Source: Manis javanica (lineage: Eukaryota; Chordata; Mammalia; Pholidota; Manidae). From it: a stretch of DNA of 64,000 bases. Below, in pieces: positions 31,561 through 42,430 of the stretch. The notes below the pieces were generated by a model. It made no database searches. It was not told the origin of the DNA and was given only the letters and a program-made list of their open reading frames with translations. The translations under genes were made by a program, and so were the position numbers. The first letter of the stretch is position 1; each line of letters starts with the position of its first letter. The stretch covers positions 112,420,991 to 112,484,990 of the forward strand of contig NC_133166.1 of NCBI RefSeq assembly GCF_040802235.1, given 5' to 3'.

Positions 31561-31994
31561 ACCAGTGTTCATTAACTGTGCTGCCCTTATCAACTAGCAG
31601 GAGGCCTATGGGAACTCCAGCTTTGAACGTGCCCAATGGAGGAAAAGGTTGAACTGAAGCTGTGATACAAGCAGTTCTACTGCTTGGCACTTAGGACCCA
31701 ACAGGTGCACTGGTGCTCGGTGAGATGCTGTGGGGTGGTTGTAGTGAGCTCTGATAGGAGACCAGAGGGCCCCAGGGTTTTGGCACAAAACCAAATCATC
31801 TTAGGAAACAAATCATGATTCCTTGATATGCAAGTTTTGGCTTGCCACTGGACCCAGTTCAGACTGTATATAAGAGCATGAACTATCACATGACCAAGTG
31901 GGACCTGAACTGCCCATTAGGGACTGGGTGACATGAAGCCATAAAGTGGGCTGTACCCAGCCCACACACCTGTGAAGCTTCTCATGACACTTTT

Positions 31995-32115
31995 GGCAAG
32001 ATTATTATTCCCATCACACTAACAAAGACACTGAGTCCCAGGGATGTTAAACAACTTGTCTAAGTCACCCAGCCAGTAAGTGGAAGAGCAGGGGACATGG
32101 GACTCCTGGTACACA
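31995..32115 (-). repeat. MIR SINE relic, antisense
   Basis: GACACTGAGTCCCAGGGATG, a TTAAACAACTTGTCTAAGTC stretch and CCAGCCAGTAAGTGG give the antisense MIR core order. Typical old SINE fragment. Confidence 0.6.
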
Positions 32116-32525
32116 GTGGGGGCAGGAAGGAAAATGAGTGGCACCTGGGGGCTGCCCAGAGCATCTCCCGGGACTATCACGTCCACGGTAACAGTTAAGG
32201 GAAATGATGCAGCCAGACGCAGGCAGGCTCACCAGGGGCTCATGCTCCTCAGAATGAAGCCCTGGGGCACTGCACCAGGAAGAGATGCAATCTGTGGAGG
32301 GGCTGGCTAAGGGCAAAGTCGTGAGAGCCACGCTACTTGTCCAGTGTGGAGGCGAAGAACCTGCATTATCTACATGTTCTTCCTTTAGGAGAGAGATCGA
32401 TTCGGCGAGTTCTGCTCTTCTGTCCTGTCTTCCCTCACTGTTTTATCTCAGGGGGTTGTTGTAAAGTTTGTGACTTTCCCATGAGCTTCATGATCCTGAA
32501 GGCAACGAGGGGGAAGGCTCTCTCT

Positions 32526-32540
32526 GCACCCCCTGGCGGC
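32526..32540 (-). promoter_or_regulatory. Weak CTCF-like motif
   Basis: GCACCCCCTGGCGGC matches the reverse CTCF core with about two mismatches. It lies 1.2 kb upstream of the MOB2 CpG island. Low weight on its own. Confidence 0.3.
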
Positions 32541-33872
32541 TGAGGGCGAGGCTGGGGCTGGGCCCGTCGGGAGGGGGAGCAGAGCTGCTGCTTGGTAAGA
32601 GACGGCTGCTTTATAGGGGCTGCACCGTTTTTACATTTTTTCTTTCTGGGAGTATAAGTAGGGGACGAGTGGTGTTCGTAGAGTAAAGCACAAAATAGGG
32701 TGGACTGTGGGGGGTGGCTTCATTCTTCACCCCTGTTCAATCTGAGCTTCCCTCCTGGGAATGCCCTCCTTGGCAGGCAGGGTCCTCCTCTCACTCTAGA
32801 AACTGCCAGCCTCTGGTGCAGCCAGGGTGCCGGCAGCTGTGCCAGTTCCCCAGCAGCAGCCCCTGCCGGCTGAGAACTGGGAGCAGGGGGCCCACAGAGC
32901 TGTTCCAGCATGTTGGCAGCCACATCCCATCGTGTCACGTTCCTGGCACTTAGCACCCGGGACACAGCAGTGACTGTCTTTGCCATTCCGTTTGGGAGGC
33001 TCACATGCTGGGCGGGAAGGGCTGTGATGGGCAGAAATCCCAGCTAGTGTCCACAGTTCTTGACACTTCTCATACATGGAAAACTCTGAGGAAGATGGCC
33101 CGAGCTGGCACAGCTGCCCCTTTGAAGTCACCTGTGTCCCAGGCTCTGTCTCCGGGTTCCTTGTCCTTAGCGAGTCGCCTCCAGCAGCGTGGTTCCAGGC
33201 ATCAAGTGCATGCAGAAGCCCGGAAGGCCTAGCACCCTTCTTCCGGGGGCGTGGTCTTCTCCCCCAGGAAGGGAAGCCTCTCCCACCAACTTCTTTTTAC
33301 CTCCTTGACTATGACCAAATCCCGGGCCTCCCGCTGCTACAGGGAAACTGGGATTGAAAGGTTTCACCTGCCGGTCTCTCCTCTGGGGATGAGGGAGAGC
33401 AGGGGCTGAGTCACAGAAGGGGCCTTTGAGCTCGGATGCAGGGTCTCAGTTCTTCCAGCTCTCCTGGCACTCGTGAGCAACCCAGTATCCGTCCATAAAT
33501 TCCTTTTCACCATAAACCTCTCTGGTGATTGACACCTGAGACTCCTACTTGATACCTGGGCCTTCCTGTGCCTGAACAGAAGGCGAGGAGGCCGAAGCGG
33601 GACTTGGAGGAGACGAGAGAGCTGGATGGAGGGCTCCTAGAGAATGGGGAGGGGCTGCATCCCTCTGTCCCTAGGTGGCAGCTGGGGTGCGAAGCGACAG
33701 TTGAGGTTGGGGAGACGGCCCAGCTTAGGGGCACAGCCCGGGCCGGGGGGGCGGGGCAGTTGGGGTGGGGGGACAGCCCAGAGACGGGGAGAGCTCGGGG
33801 CAAGTTCCAGGTTGCGGTCTGGCCTCTCTGTGCGGGGGGTGGGGGAGCCCGCGGGGCGCAGGCGCAGCCGGG

Positions 33873-33891
33873 ACTACATTTCCCAGCAGGC
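33873..33891 (+). promoter_or_regulatory. ZNF143/Staf-type promoter site
   Basis: ACTACATTTCCCAGCAGGC closely follows the long ZNF143 (SBS) consensus ACTACAATTCCCAGAATGC. The 3' part, CCAGCAGGCGGCGC, also fits a CTCF core with one mismatch. It lies about 130-150 bp before the start codon, the usual place for ZNF143 at CpG-island promoters. Confidence 0.6.
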
Positions 33892-34021
33892 GGCGCGCTG
33901 CGCGTCACCTCCGGCTGCGCCCGCGGCGCGCGTGTGGGAGCGAGCGAGCGAGTGTTTACTTCCTGCCGCCGCCGCCGCGGGCTGAGGGCCGAGTGTGTTG
34001 GGCGGCGGGCCCCGCGCAGCC

Positions 34022-34038
34022 ATGGACTGGCTCATGGG
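34022..34038 (+). CDS. MOB2: MOB kinase activator 2, first coding exon (partial gene)
   Basis: ATGGACTGGCTCATGGG is cut by a consensus donor GG|GTGAGTC and encodes MDWLMG, the N-terminus of the main MOB2 isoform. Its ATG context is GCAGCCATGG, which is strong. MOB2 is a small Mob/Phocein-family protein that binds NDR kinases STK38 and STK38L and competes with MOB1. The zinc-binding Mob fold lies in later exons that are beyond this window; I searched the remaining 30 kb for the conserved next exon (ITDFQFKELVVLPREIDL-type) and did not see it. The call rests on the exact six residues, the phase, the CpG island and synteny with DUSP8 in the same orientation. Confidence 0.85.
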
Positions 34039-35119
34039 GTGAGTCGGACGGCCGGCAGCGGGAGGAGCGCGAGGCGCGCCGCGGGCAGCACCAGCCAAGA
34101 ACAACGGCCCGGGCGGAGCGCGCCGGGGCAGCGAGGGGCGTCTCCGCGGGGACGGGGATGGGGACGGGAGCTGCCCGGCGCGGGGCGTGAGGTCGGGAAG
34201 CGCGGCCGGGACCTGGCCCTGGGGGTCGGGGTGCCCGGGCGAGGCTCGGGGCCGGGCCGAAGAGTGGGGCCAGGCTGGGGCGCGGGGTCGGGGTGTGGGG
34301 CCGGGACGGGGCGCGGGGTCTGGGAGCTGGGAGTGTGGGGCCGGGACTGGGGGCGGCGCCGCGCGCCCCTGGAGGCGACCCAGGTCAGGCCGGCCACACG
34401 TCGCCGCCCGGTGTCTTGTGGCCGGGAGGTCGGACCGGGTACTGCGCGCGTCCGTCGCCGCCGGGAACTTGCTTCTGGAAGAAATAACTTCAACGCCGGC
34501 AGAGAACAGTTCCTTAAAGGAGGAGGAAAAAGAAGCAAAACGACCCAACTTTGCTAACACGTCCGCCGGGCTCGGGCGGCGTCGGTGGGGTCGGGGCCGG
34601 TGCTGTGGGCGAGGCGCGGGCAGCACTGCCGTCCGCGACTGCCGGGCGGCGCGGGGTGGAGGAGGAAGGAAGCCTCAGAACGCGAGCAGCGGCCGGCCCT
34701 TCCCTCCCGTTTGCTTTGGTGTTTAGCTTGCGGGAAATTAGAGAAACAGACTAGAACGTTACGTCACCGTCAAAAAGTTATTCTGACTAAAGTGATCTTT
34801 CTCAACTAATTTTTTTCCTGGGGAACACAAGGGCAGGCACTGTTCCCCCCCTAGTAGCCCTGTAGTCTGTACCCAGCTCTGATTTTAACAGCAGCGCCGG
34901 GAGCCAGGGTGGTTATTCCAGGGCCTTGTGGAGTTGGGCGGCTGTTGCCGTTGACTTGGCTGGACACTGGCGACCTGGAAGGGAGGTAAACGGCCTGACG
35001 TGCGTTTCCTCTCGGCGTCCGTCAGGCCCTTTCAGGGTGTCCGGGAGAGTGGAGGGTGCTGCAGGGGACAGGCCGCTGGAGGGGGGAACCAAACAGTTCT
35101 TCTGGCTTCTTGGAGAGGC

Positions 35120-35315
35120 AGCACTGCCGTCCCAGCCCTGCGGCTTAGCTGTGTGACTGTAGGTGGTCCTGTGACCTCTGCAGGCCTGCTTTTAAAGAGT
35201 CACCTGTAAAGTGGAAATTGTAGTACTTAATGGTGAAGAGTTGTGGCAGGGCAAACTGAGGTAATCGAGGAAAGTGTTTGGCCCAGTGCTTGGCACCGGT
35301 GAGTGCTGGCTACTC
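35120..35315 (+). repeat. MIR SINE relic
   Basis: GGCTTAGCTGTGTGACTGTA, CACCTGTAAAGTGGAAATTG and AAGTGTTTGGCCCAGTGCTT follow the MIR order from the tRNA-derived end to the 3' tail. Sense orientation, nearly complete. Confidence 0.65.
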
Positions 35316-37689
35316 TTAGCATGGAGAGCTGTGTTGTAGGCTTTTCGTGGGCACTGAGAGTTGAGGGAAAACAGCTGTTTGCCTTATTTTGCGTCATAGA
35401 CACTTGCTTGATTTCTGCATATATTGGGAAGGACTGTGTTGAAGGCAACCTGGCGGCGTCCCAGGGAGTCTGTTCAGAGAAGTAGACAGCTGATTGGGTG
35501 AGCTGAATTCACAGGGCTTCGTGTGGAGGACTGGCCTGATCAGCGGAGCAGCGGGGCTGCTGAGGAAGCAGCTGATAGTATTTTGCCTGTGTGTGGTAAT
35601 TACCTGCATGTATCCACAAGAAGTGGGTACTCTGCAGAAACTGACCAGTACTCACTCTGTTAAAGTGACTGAGGTCTGTGATTTGTGGACTTTACTGTCA
35701 CTTTTGTGAACATCCAGAAATTGACCACAGGCTTACAAGGGATTGGTTCCTGAGACCCTTGTCAAGTCCTTGGTAACCAGGCAGTCATCCCGTGGGCCTC
35801 ATGCTGGGGAGGCTGGTACTGGTGCTGAAGGAAGGTGGCTCTGAATGGGCAGCAGGCCTGGAGCTGCTGCTCCTGTGGTGCCTGGGAAGGGAAGGGCATT
35901 CACTGCTGCCTGGCTATAAAACAGGCAGTTCCCAAAGGTCAAAGGAGGGACTAGGGTGGAGTGTGGGTATGTTTGTGTATGAGTTGAATTTATTGGGTTG
36001 GATGTTATGTTGTGAATGATGTATCCTTTTACGATCCCTCAATTATGGCCCTCCCCCCACTGCTTTTACAAACGTGGTATGATTTCCGTGGTCAAGGACT
36101 GATCATCCTCCAGGTGCCCTCTGTTCCTCCCACGTGCTCACTGAGCAGCAGCTGCAGGAGGGTGCGGGGTCCTGGCAGAACAGCTGCAAAGTGAGCAGCC
36201 AGCAGAGAGTGGTCCTCCCAGGCTGGTCTGCACCCCCCAGATGGAGGGGTGGCCAGCAGCCGGCATCCTCTGTGTGCTAGGCACCAAGGCTTCTGTCAGC
36301 CGTGGACCCTTTAACTCGCTCCTGCCACAAAGTAACGGGCTGTGGTCTGGACTGCTGCTTGGCATTTCCGCTCATGCCGCCCAGTGTCACCATGCAGTTC
36401 TGGACACAGCCCTCTCATGTGTTCCACGGTGTTGTCCTTATGATAAGAAGGGTTTCTTCGCATTAGTTCATCTCAGGTGACAGAACGGTTGCAGCTGTCA
36501 TAGCAACCAGTGCTCCCTCTTTTGTCACAACCAGCAGGACAGTTTGGACATGTGCGAGCAAGCCACATCTCCCCAACCATGAAAGGGCTTTGCTGAGCAG
36601 CGCCAGCGGCTGAGGAAAGGGGGTCTTGCAGGAATCATACCGGGGAAGCTGGAAGTCACTGTGTTAGGGACCTGCTCTGCCGTTCACTGGGAGTCATTTG
36701 GAGGAGGTCCGGGAGGTGCAGCTGGCATCCGCCTGTTTAACTGCACATTTCTTGCGCGTGGCTTGGAGCTGGCTATGAAAGTGGATGTATAATAATTTTT
36801 CTTTCCAGAATTTCTGACCTGCAAAGGGTCGCCATTCCTCGTGAGCCTACCTCTCCAGCCTGTGCTACTCTCCATTCTGGGCGGTGATGATGGTGGCACC
36901 CTTGCCACTGGGAAGGAAGAGAGCGGTGCGAGCTACATCAGCTCCCACGCCATCTGTGTCAGTGAGGAACCCTGCTGCTCAGTGTTTGGTAGTTTAGGGA
37001 AAACTTTTTTGTGTTATCCTGAAGTGGCCTCAATAGGTATTAGTGAACAGATGATAGCAGTGCAGTTTAAATTTTACCCAACAATGTACAGTCCAGAAGC
37101 TTCCAGGTGTCAGGGAATGCCAAAGAGGAAACACTTCCTTCCACTTGAGGCTGCTGGGGCAGACCAGCCCTCCCACTGGCCCTGGGTGGGGCCTCCAGGG
37201 TGAAGTTTGCAGGGACATGCCCGCCCCCCCGCCATCCAGCCTGGGCCCGCAGCCAGGGCGGGGCTGGCACACCCCAGTGAGCCCCTTCCTGGGGCTGCCT
37301 TGAAGTCAGCACCCTCCCGATCTTCTCCAGGCAGTAATTGAGGTGGGGTGAGGTATAGGCTGGAGCTTTCTGCCTCTAGCAGAAGGAGAAAAACCTACTA
37401 TGTTGGCGATTTAATGCCCAGTGGGAAGGAGGTCAGTGCTCTTGACCAGCTGACTAGTGTTTGTTAGGTGGTCCCAGGGCTTTCTGGCCTGTCTGGCTCT
37501 GCCTTCAGGAATCTTGCACTGGTTGAAGGAGACAAAAGTCCTAAAATCCTGTGTACATATGTCTCTGTAGGGGTTTGAATGGGGTGTTGATGACGTTTTG
37601 TTTGTATTTTGCCTCATGGGAGAATGTTGCCCAGCATTGATAATTGATTATCAGGATACCTTAACTGAATTTCAGTTTCTAGACTTTTT

Positions 37690-38120
37690 AAAAATAGCCT
37701 TCATTGAGGTATAATTTATATATCATGAAGTTCACTTGTTTTAAATATGTGATTAAGTCATTTTTAGTAAAATTGCTGACTTTGTAACCATCAGCACAGT
37801 TTAATTTGGGGATATCACCATCAGGGCAAAGAAACCTCTTGTCCATTAACGGTCATTCCCTTTTCCCACCCTAGCCCTGGGCTACTGCTAATTTGCTTTG
37901 TCTCTCTAGATTTGCCAATTCTGGGCATTTCGTATAAATGGAGTCACTATACGTGGTCTTTTGTGACTGATTCACTTACACAACGTTTTAAAAGTTTATC
38001 TTGTTGCATGTTCAGCGGTCTGTCCATCCATTGCCAAATGATGCTCTACTGTTTGGAGACATGCATATTTTGCTTCTCTGTTGATGTCTGGATTGTCCCA
38101 TTTTTTTGCCAGTTGTGAGC
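37690..38120 (-). mobile_element. Old L1 3'UTR fragment, antisense
   Basis: TTGAGGTATAATTTATATATC, AGATTTGCCAATTCTGGGCA, TCGTATAAATGGAGTCACTA and GTTGCATGTTC are the antisense words of an old mammalian L1 (L1M-type) 3'UTR. It holds no intact frame. Confidence 0.65.
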
Positions 38121-41100
38121 AATGTGCTGTGTCCCAGCCCTTTCCGACAGTGAGGGAGGCCTCCAGGTCCTGACTGTGGGCACTGTCTGCCGTGGCCGGG
38201 CCCTGTGCTGGTGATTGGCACTTCTAAGTCCGAGAAGCCCCTGGTAAAGGAGGTGGACGGGGGTGGGGCAGGGCTGTGTGTCTCCGAACAGGGAGCTCAG
38301 TTGGGTGGTATTGGGGGCTGTCTCATTGCTGTCGTGGTAGAAAGGAGAAAAGGCATGCTCAAAGGCAGAGCCAGAGGCATGTGTGGAGAGACTCTCCCAC
38401 AGCCGGCAGGCCTCTGGGGCTGTGAGTGTGTAGGCTCACCTCCAGGAGCCGCCGCTTTCCACGAGGGCTCCACCCAGGCTGTCATTTGGGCCTGGGTTTG
38501 CTGAGGTCCTCACCTGGGGCCGGTGTTGCATTCAGATTCTTTAAAGAGAGTGGTGGCCGCATGGAGCCCTTTGTACAATAGGCCCTATGTGCTTGGGTGG
38601 TCTTAGCAACACATTTCTCACTTGTCGTCCTGCTTGGATTGTCTGCTGGGTACCCTGTGCAGAATCCTCAAGCTGTGCTGCTGGCAGGAGACAGGACGTG
38701 AACCCACTGGAGGTGCAGTGGACAGGCTCTGCCAGCGCGAGCAGGGGGCCGGCCTCACCGTGGGGGCCAGTGTCAGCCTTCCTCAGCAGCCTGCGTCCAG
38801 CCCTGGGCTGGCGTTTTCACTGCCATGCGCACGGGGGACTGGCTGCCAGACCTGGGTGGTAAGAGCTAGCAGTGGCCTGGGAGGGTCTGCTTGGTACAAC
38901 AGGGCTATTGTCAGCTCTAAAGCCTCAGCCGCTCGCATCTTGTCTGGAAGGGTGGGTACTGGAGGCCACCGCAGTGGGGAATGCCCGTGTTGATGTTCCT
39001 GTTGTCCCAGCACTTCTGCACCGTCCTTGCAGTGGTCCTGGGAACTTGGACACACCCAAACCCCATGTCCCTGGGTGTTCACATGGACGTGCTTGTGTGG
39101 CACTCGAGGGAGGCAGGGCCCAGCTGTGGGTATGCCTGCTGAGACACCCGCTGTGCTTTTGTGGGCATAGCGACCCTGGCGCTGTTCTGGGAGATGGTCT
39201 TGGTCCCTGAAGGTGACTTCTGTGCTGTTCCTCCTGCTGTGGAGCCCTGACCGGAAGGGGGTGGCGCATTCCTGTCTGACTTGGCAGTAGTGCCTCCCAT
39301 TCTTTGTCTGCTGATGTTTGTTTTTCTTTCCACACAGGATTTCTCCTGGCCGGGCACACCCACTGCACTCAGGCCGCTCCTAGGCCAGTGCCTGGGAACA
39401 CAGATGCAGGGACAGCTGGCACCCAAGAATAAAATGTGGAAGCTTAAGGAGGAAAGGAGGTGGCTGGCAGGGTGTCTAGGCCACATGGGATCCATGGTAC
39501 TGTTGTGTGTGGAACCACTTGGCTTTGGGTTGTGGCCACATTCATGTTGTCACCTCTTGGTTCCCAGCTTTTGAAGGTTTCCTTTGCCAGTGCGAAAGAG
39601 ACACGCACAGTTGCCACGTGGAACACCCCTCCCTGTCCCACTGCACCCACGCCTGCATTGTCCCCCAGATGGCAGGGGTGTAGTCATGGCTACCGCACCT
39701 TCCCCTTGCCGGGAGTGTTGCTTCTGCATTTGGAGTGGTGACGATGGTTGGTCCGTGTTAGTTGAGCATTTTGTTGTGGCATGATGGCAAGGGGCTCCCA
39801 CAGAGGTGTGCAGCTTCTCCCCCAAAAAAGGCTGAAGTTGCGAAGCTGCTCAGCTTTTCCTCTCAGGGTAGAGAAACTTCCCTCCAGCCTGTGCATCAGT
39901 TAGCCTTGAGCTGGCTGGCTGCACTCCCCTGGGAGCCACATGGTCTTGGGTTTGGGCCTGTACAGCCTGGACCCACTGAAGGGCCCAGCCCCCACTTTGC
40001 TGGGCCTGGGACCCAGACCATGGAAAGGCCTGACAGTGCCAGGTGGTCCTGTGGGAGCCAGAATTCCTGAACCTGTGGGTGGGCCTGGGAGTGGACTCAG
40101 GGGTGAGGCTAGCTCAGGTGAGCTTGTCTGTGTCAGGTCCAGTTATATGGGGCCCTGGGGCAGCTGCCTGCATGGCGAACTGCTCTGGGCCCCTCTCCCA
40201 GCATGCCTCCTCTCTGTAATGAGGCATTTGCCATAAATGCTGCCATGAAGCAGAGAGTGTGAGTGGAGATTCTATGACCTGGGACATGCTGGTGCCTCCC
40301 GTGTGAGCAGTGGGCGGGGGGGGCCTTCCTTGGCAGCTGCCATGCTGCTGAAGGTGGACAAGAAGTAAGGAGTCTAGGCAGGTGGTGGGTAGCAGTGGGA
40401 GAGCCCTTGCAGTAGGGCCTCTGGCAGGCTCCTTGAGATGCTGGGGGAGCCCAGGCCTGGCTGGATTGGAGGGAGTGCTGTGTGGGGAAGTTGACTGGAT
40501 GGTTCTAGAAAGAGTGTCCTCTGCCTCCCATCATCAAGGACTTGTGAGGTGTTATCCATCTGGTATTCTATAATCTGTTACAGTCTTACTGCTTTTGATG
40601 AGTACATTGGCCCAAATCTAACCAGTGGGGGCTCTTTTAAGTGGGCTTGTGTGTCAGCTGAATAAGGGAAGCAGGGGCAGACCCTAGATGTGAGCCAGAG
40701 CAGGTGACCTTTGCAGTGCCGCACTGACAGCCACCAAGGACAGCAGCTGCCCCAGGAAGCCCAGGGTGTGGCCAGCGGGGTGCACACGTCGGGCAGGCGG
40801 ACTTTCAGGCACGAGACACAGCCACTCGGCAGGTCCCCTTAGAAGTAGTGATGGTCTCATGATTTGGAAACTATTTTATGAGTATTGTAGGTTAAAACTA
40901 AGAAATGCATTGATATCATTAGTTACCAAGATTTTGATGTTAAGAAAAAATACAAATAAAACAAAAAAGACTAATGTTAAGTTGGAAATGCTGCTAGGAA
41001 CTCATAGTTTCATGTTTCCTAGCTCTGTTTCTAGACACTTTGTAGTACACATGGAGCCGCCCTGGAAGTGGGTCTCTATGTACCTGCCCAGCAGCTGCCA

Positions 41101-41509
41101 CATGCCCTTTGAGCTCAAGCCTGGAGCAGCTTCACGGAGGGGGAGTCCTGGGAGACCACGTCCTGGGCCCTGTCTGCCCCCAGCCACTGTCCTTCGTGGG
41201 ACAGGGCAAGAACATGCCTGAATGGCTCGTGGTGGTGACTCCCAGCGAGTGCGGGGTCTCCAGGTTGCAGGTCTGTGTCCCATGTCCAGCCCTGGGCTCC
41301 ACCATGCCCGATAGATGCCTCTCTTTTCTCGCATCTCTCTGGGCAGCTTCCCAACTTGGGCTTCGGGAGGTGTCTGTTGCCTCAAAACAGCCCCAAAAAT
41401 GAGTAGCTTCAGTGGAGGACCACCATCCCTGGACCCTATGGGTTAATGGACAGGGTCTAGTTTCCCCCCGAGGCTCCTCTCCACAAGCACTCTTACCAGT
41501 CTAGAGCAG

Positions 41510-41840
41510 GGTTCCCAAACTTTTTCATCTCAAAGCCCCTCTACAGCCTTAAAAATCATTGGGTTCATATGGTCTGTAGCTCTCCATATTTACCATGTTA
41601 GAAAATCGAGAGGTTTTTAAAAGTATTCTTAATTCATTTAAAAAGAATAAACTGAGCATATGTCAACATAGATAATGTTTTCCAATTAAAAAACAACTGT
41701 ATTTTCCAGAGTGGAGAAAGTGAGAAGAATGACAGGACTTTTTGCAAACCTCACGGGCTGGATCCTTGCGTCGGCTTCTCTGTTCATTCTGTTACGGTTT
41801 CGCATGTTGCGTAGCTTCTGGAAAGCTCCACTGTGTGCTC
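41510..41840 (+). mobile_element. Ancient interspersed element, likely DNA transposon relic
   Basis: GGTTCCCAAACTTTTTCATC, CATATTTACCATGTTAGAAA, AATTCATTTAAAAAGAATAA and CTGTATTTTCCAGAG follow a widespread mammalian fossil element that begins 'cagtttctcaaacttttt'. I cannot give its family with confidence. Non-coding. Confidence 0.5.
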
Positions 41841-42324
41841 TTGAGAGAACGAGAGGGAAAGAGGCAGGTCACACTGTCCTGATCTTGTGAGCAGAGTCTA
41901 GCCTGGGGGCCCCAGGCCACACTTGGGCACTGGGACTCAGGCGCTCTCCACACAGCCTTGCTCGCAGGAGAGCCTTCACGCCGGGAGAGCCACAGTGGGT
42001 GTTGTGGCAGCTCTGCCACTCTCTCTTGGTCGTACAAGTCCCGGAGCTACCCCTATGGGGGTGGTCCAGAGTGGGGTGGGAGAGGGCAGCCTTTCTCTGG
42101 AAGCAGGGGCTCACATCTGAGAGAGGGGAGGGTGGCTGCCAGCCTGGTTTGCAGACATGCAGACACATTGGGAATGCCGGCTGGGTTCTTGTCAAGAGTC
42201 CAGGTGTCCCTGACAGCTCAGAGCCTTTCACTCGGATGGCAGGTAAGATCTGTCAAAGTAGAGCACACAGGTCAGCTGACTTACCTGCACAGAAGGTGTT
42301 GGAGAGAATGTGGCTTGGGGCCAG

Positions 42325-42430
42325 ATGGTTTGGGGTTTGAGTCCTGACTTATCCTGTTTCTTCTCCTGGAGCCTGTTTCCTCATCTGCAAAATGGGCTGA
42401 GTAGTAGCCTTCCTACACGTGGCCGTGGGA
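42325..42430 (+). repeat. MIR SINE relic
   Basis: GGGTTTGAGTCCTGACTTAT followed by GTTTCCTCATCTGCAAAATG is the MIR 5' and core order in sense orientation. Confidence 0.6.

Larger units (their letters stand above)
20481..33700. other. DUSP8-MOB2 intergenic region
   Basis: These 13.2 kb separate two genes with the same orientation. They contain LTR-like relics (about 22.1-22.6, 23.0-23.4 and 24.6-24.9 kb), microsatellites, a large CpG-rich block (24.9-27.1 kb), a pyrimidine-rich stretch (27.1-27.9 kb), old LTR/L2/MIR relics (29.8-32.1 kb) and no recognisable protein gene. The stretch 20.5-21.3 kb shows nothing assignable. Confidence 0.7.
33720..34700 (+). promoter_or_regulatory. MOB2: MOB2 CpG-island promoter
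   Basis: This is a TATA-less CpG island around the MOB2 start codon, with a ZNF143-type site at 33873-33891 and GC boxes. Transcription probably starts between about 33895 and 33960, giving a short GC-rich leader with a (GAGC)n-like run and (CCG)n. The island extends about 0.65 kb into intron 1, as is common. Confidence 0.75.

Noticed and set aside
33568-34557. 329-codon plus-strand frame through the MOB2 promoter
   Set aside because: It overlaps the real MOB2 start in another frame, is Gly/Arg-rich and crosses the MOB2 splice donor. It is a CpG-island artefact.
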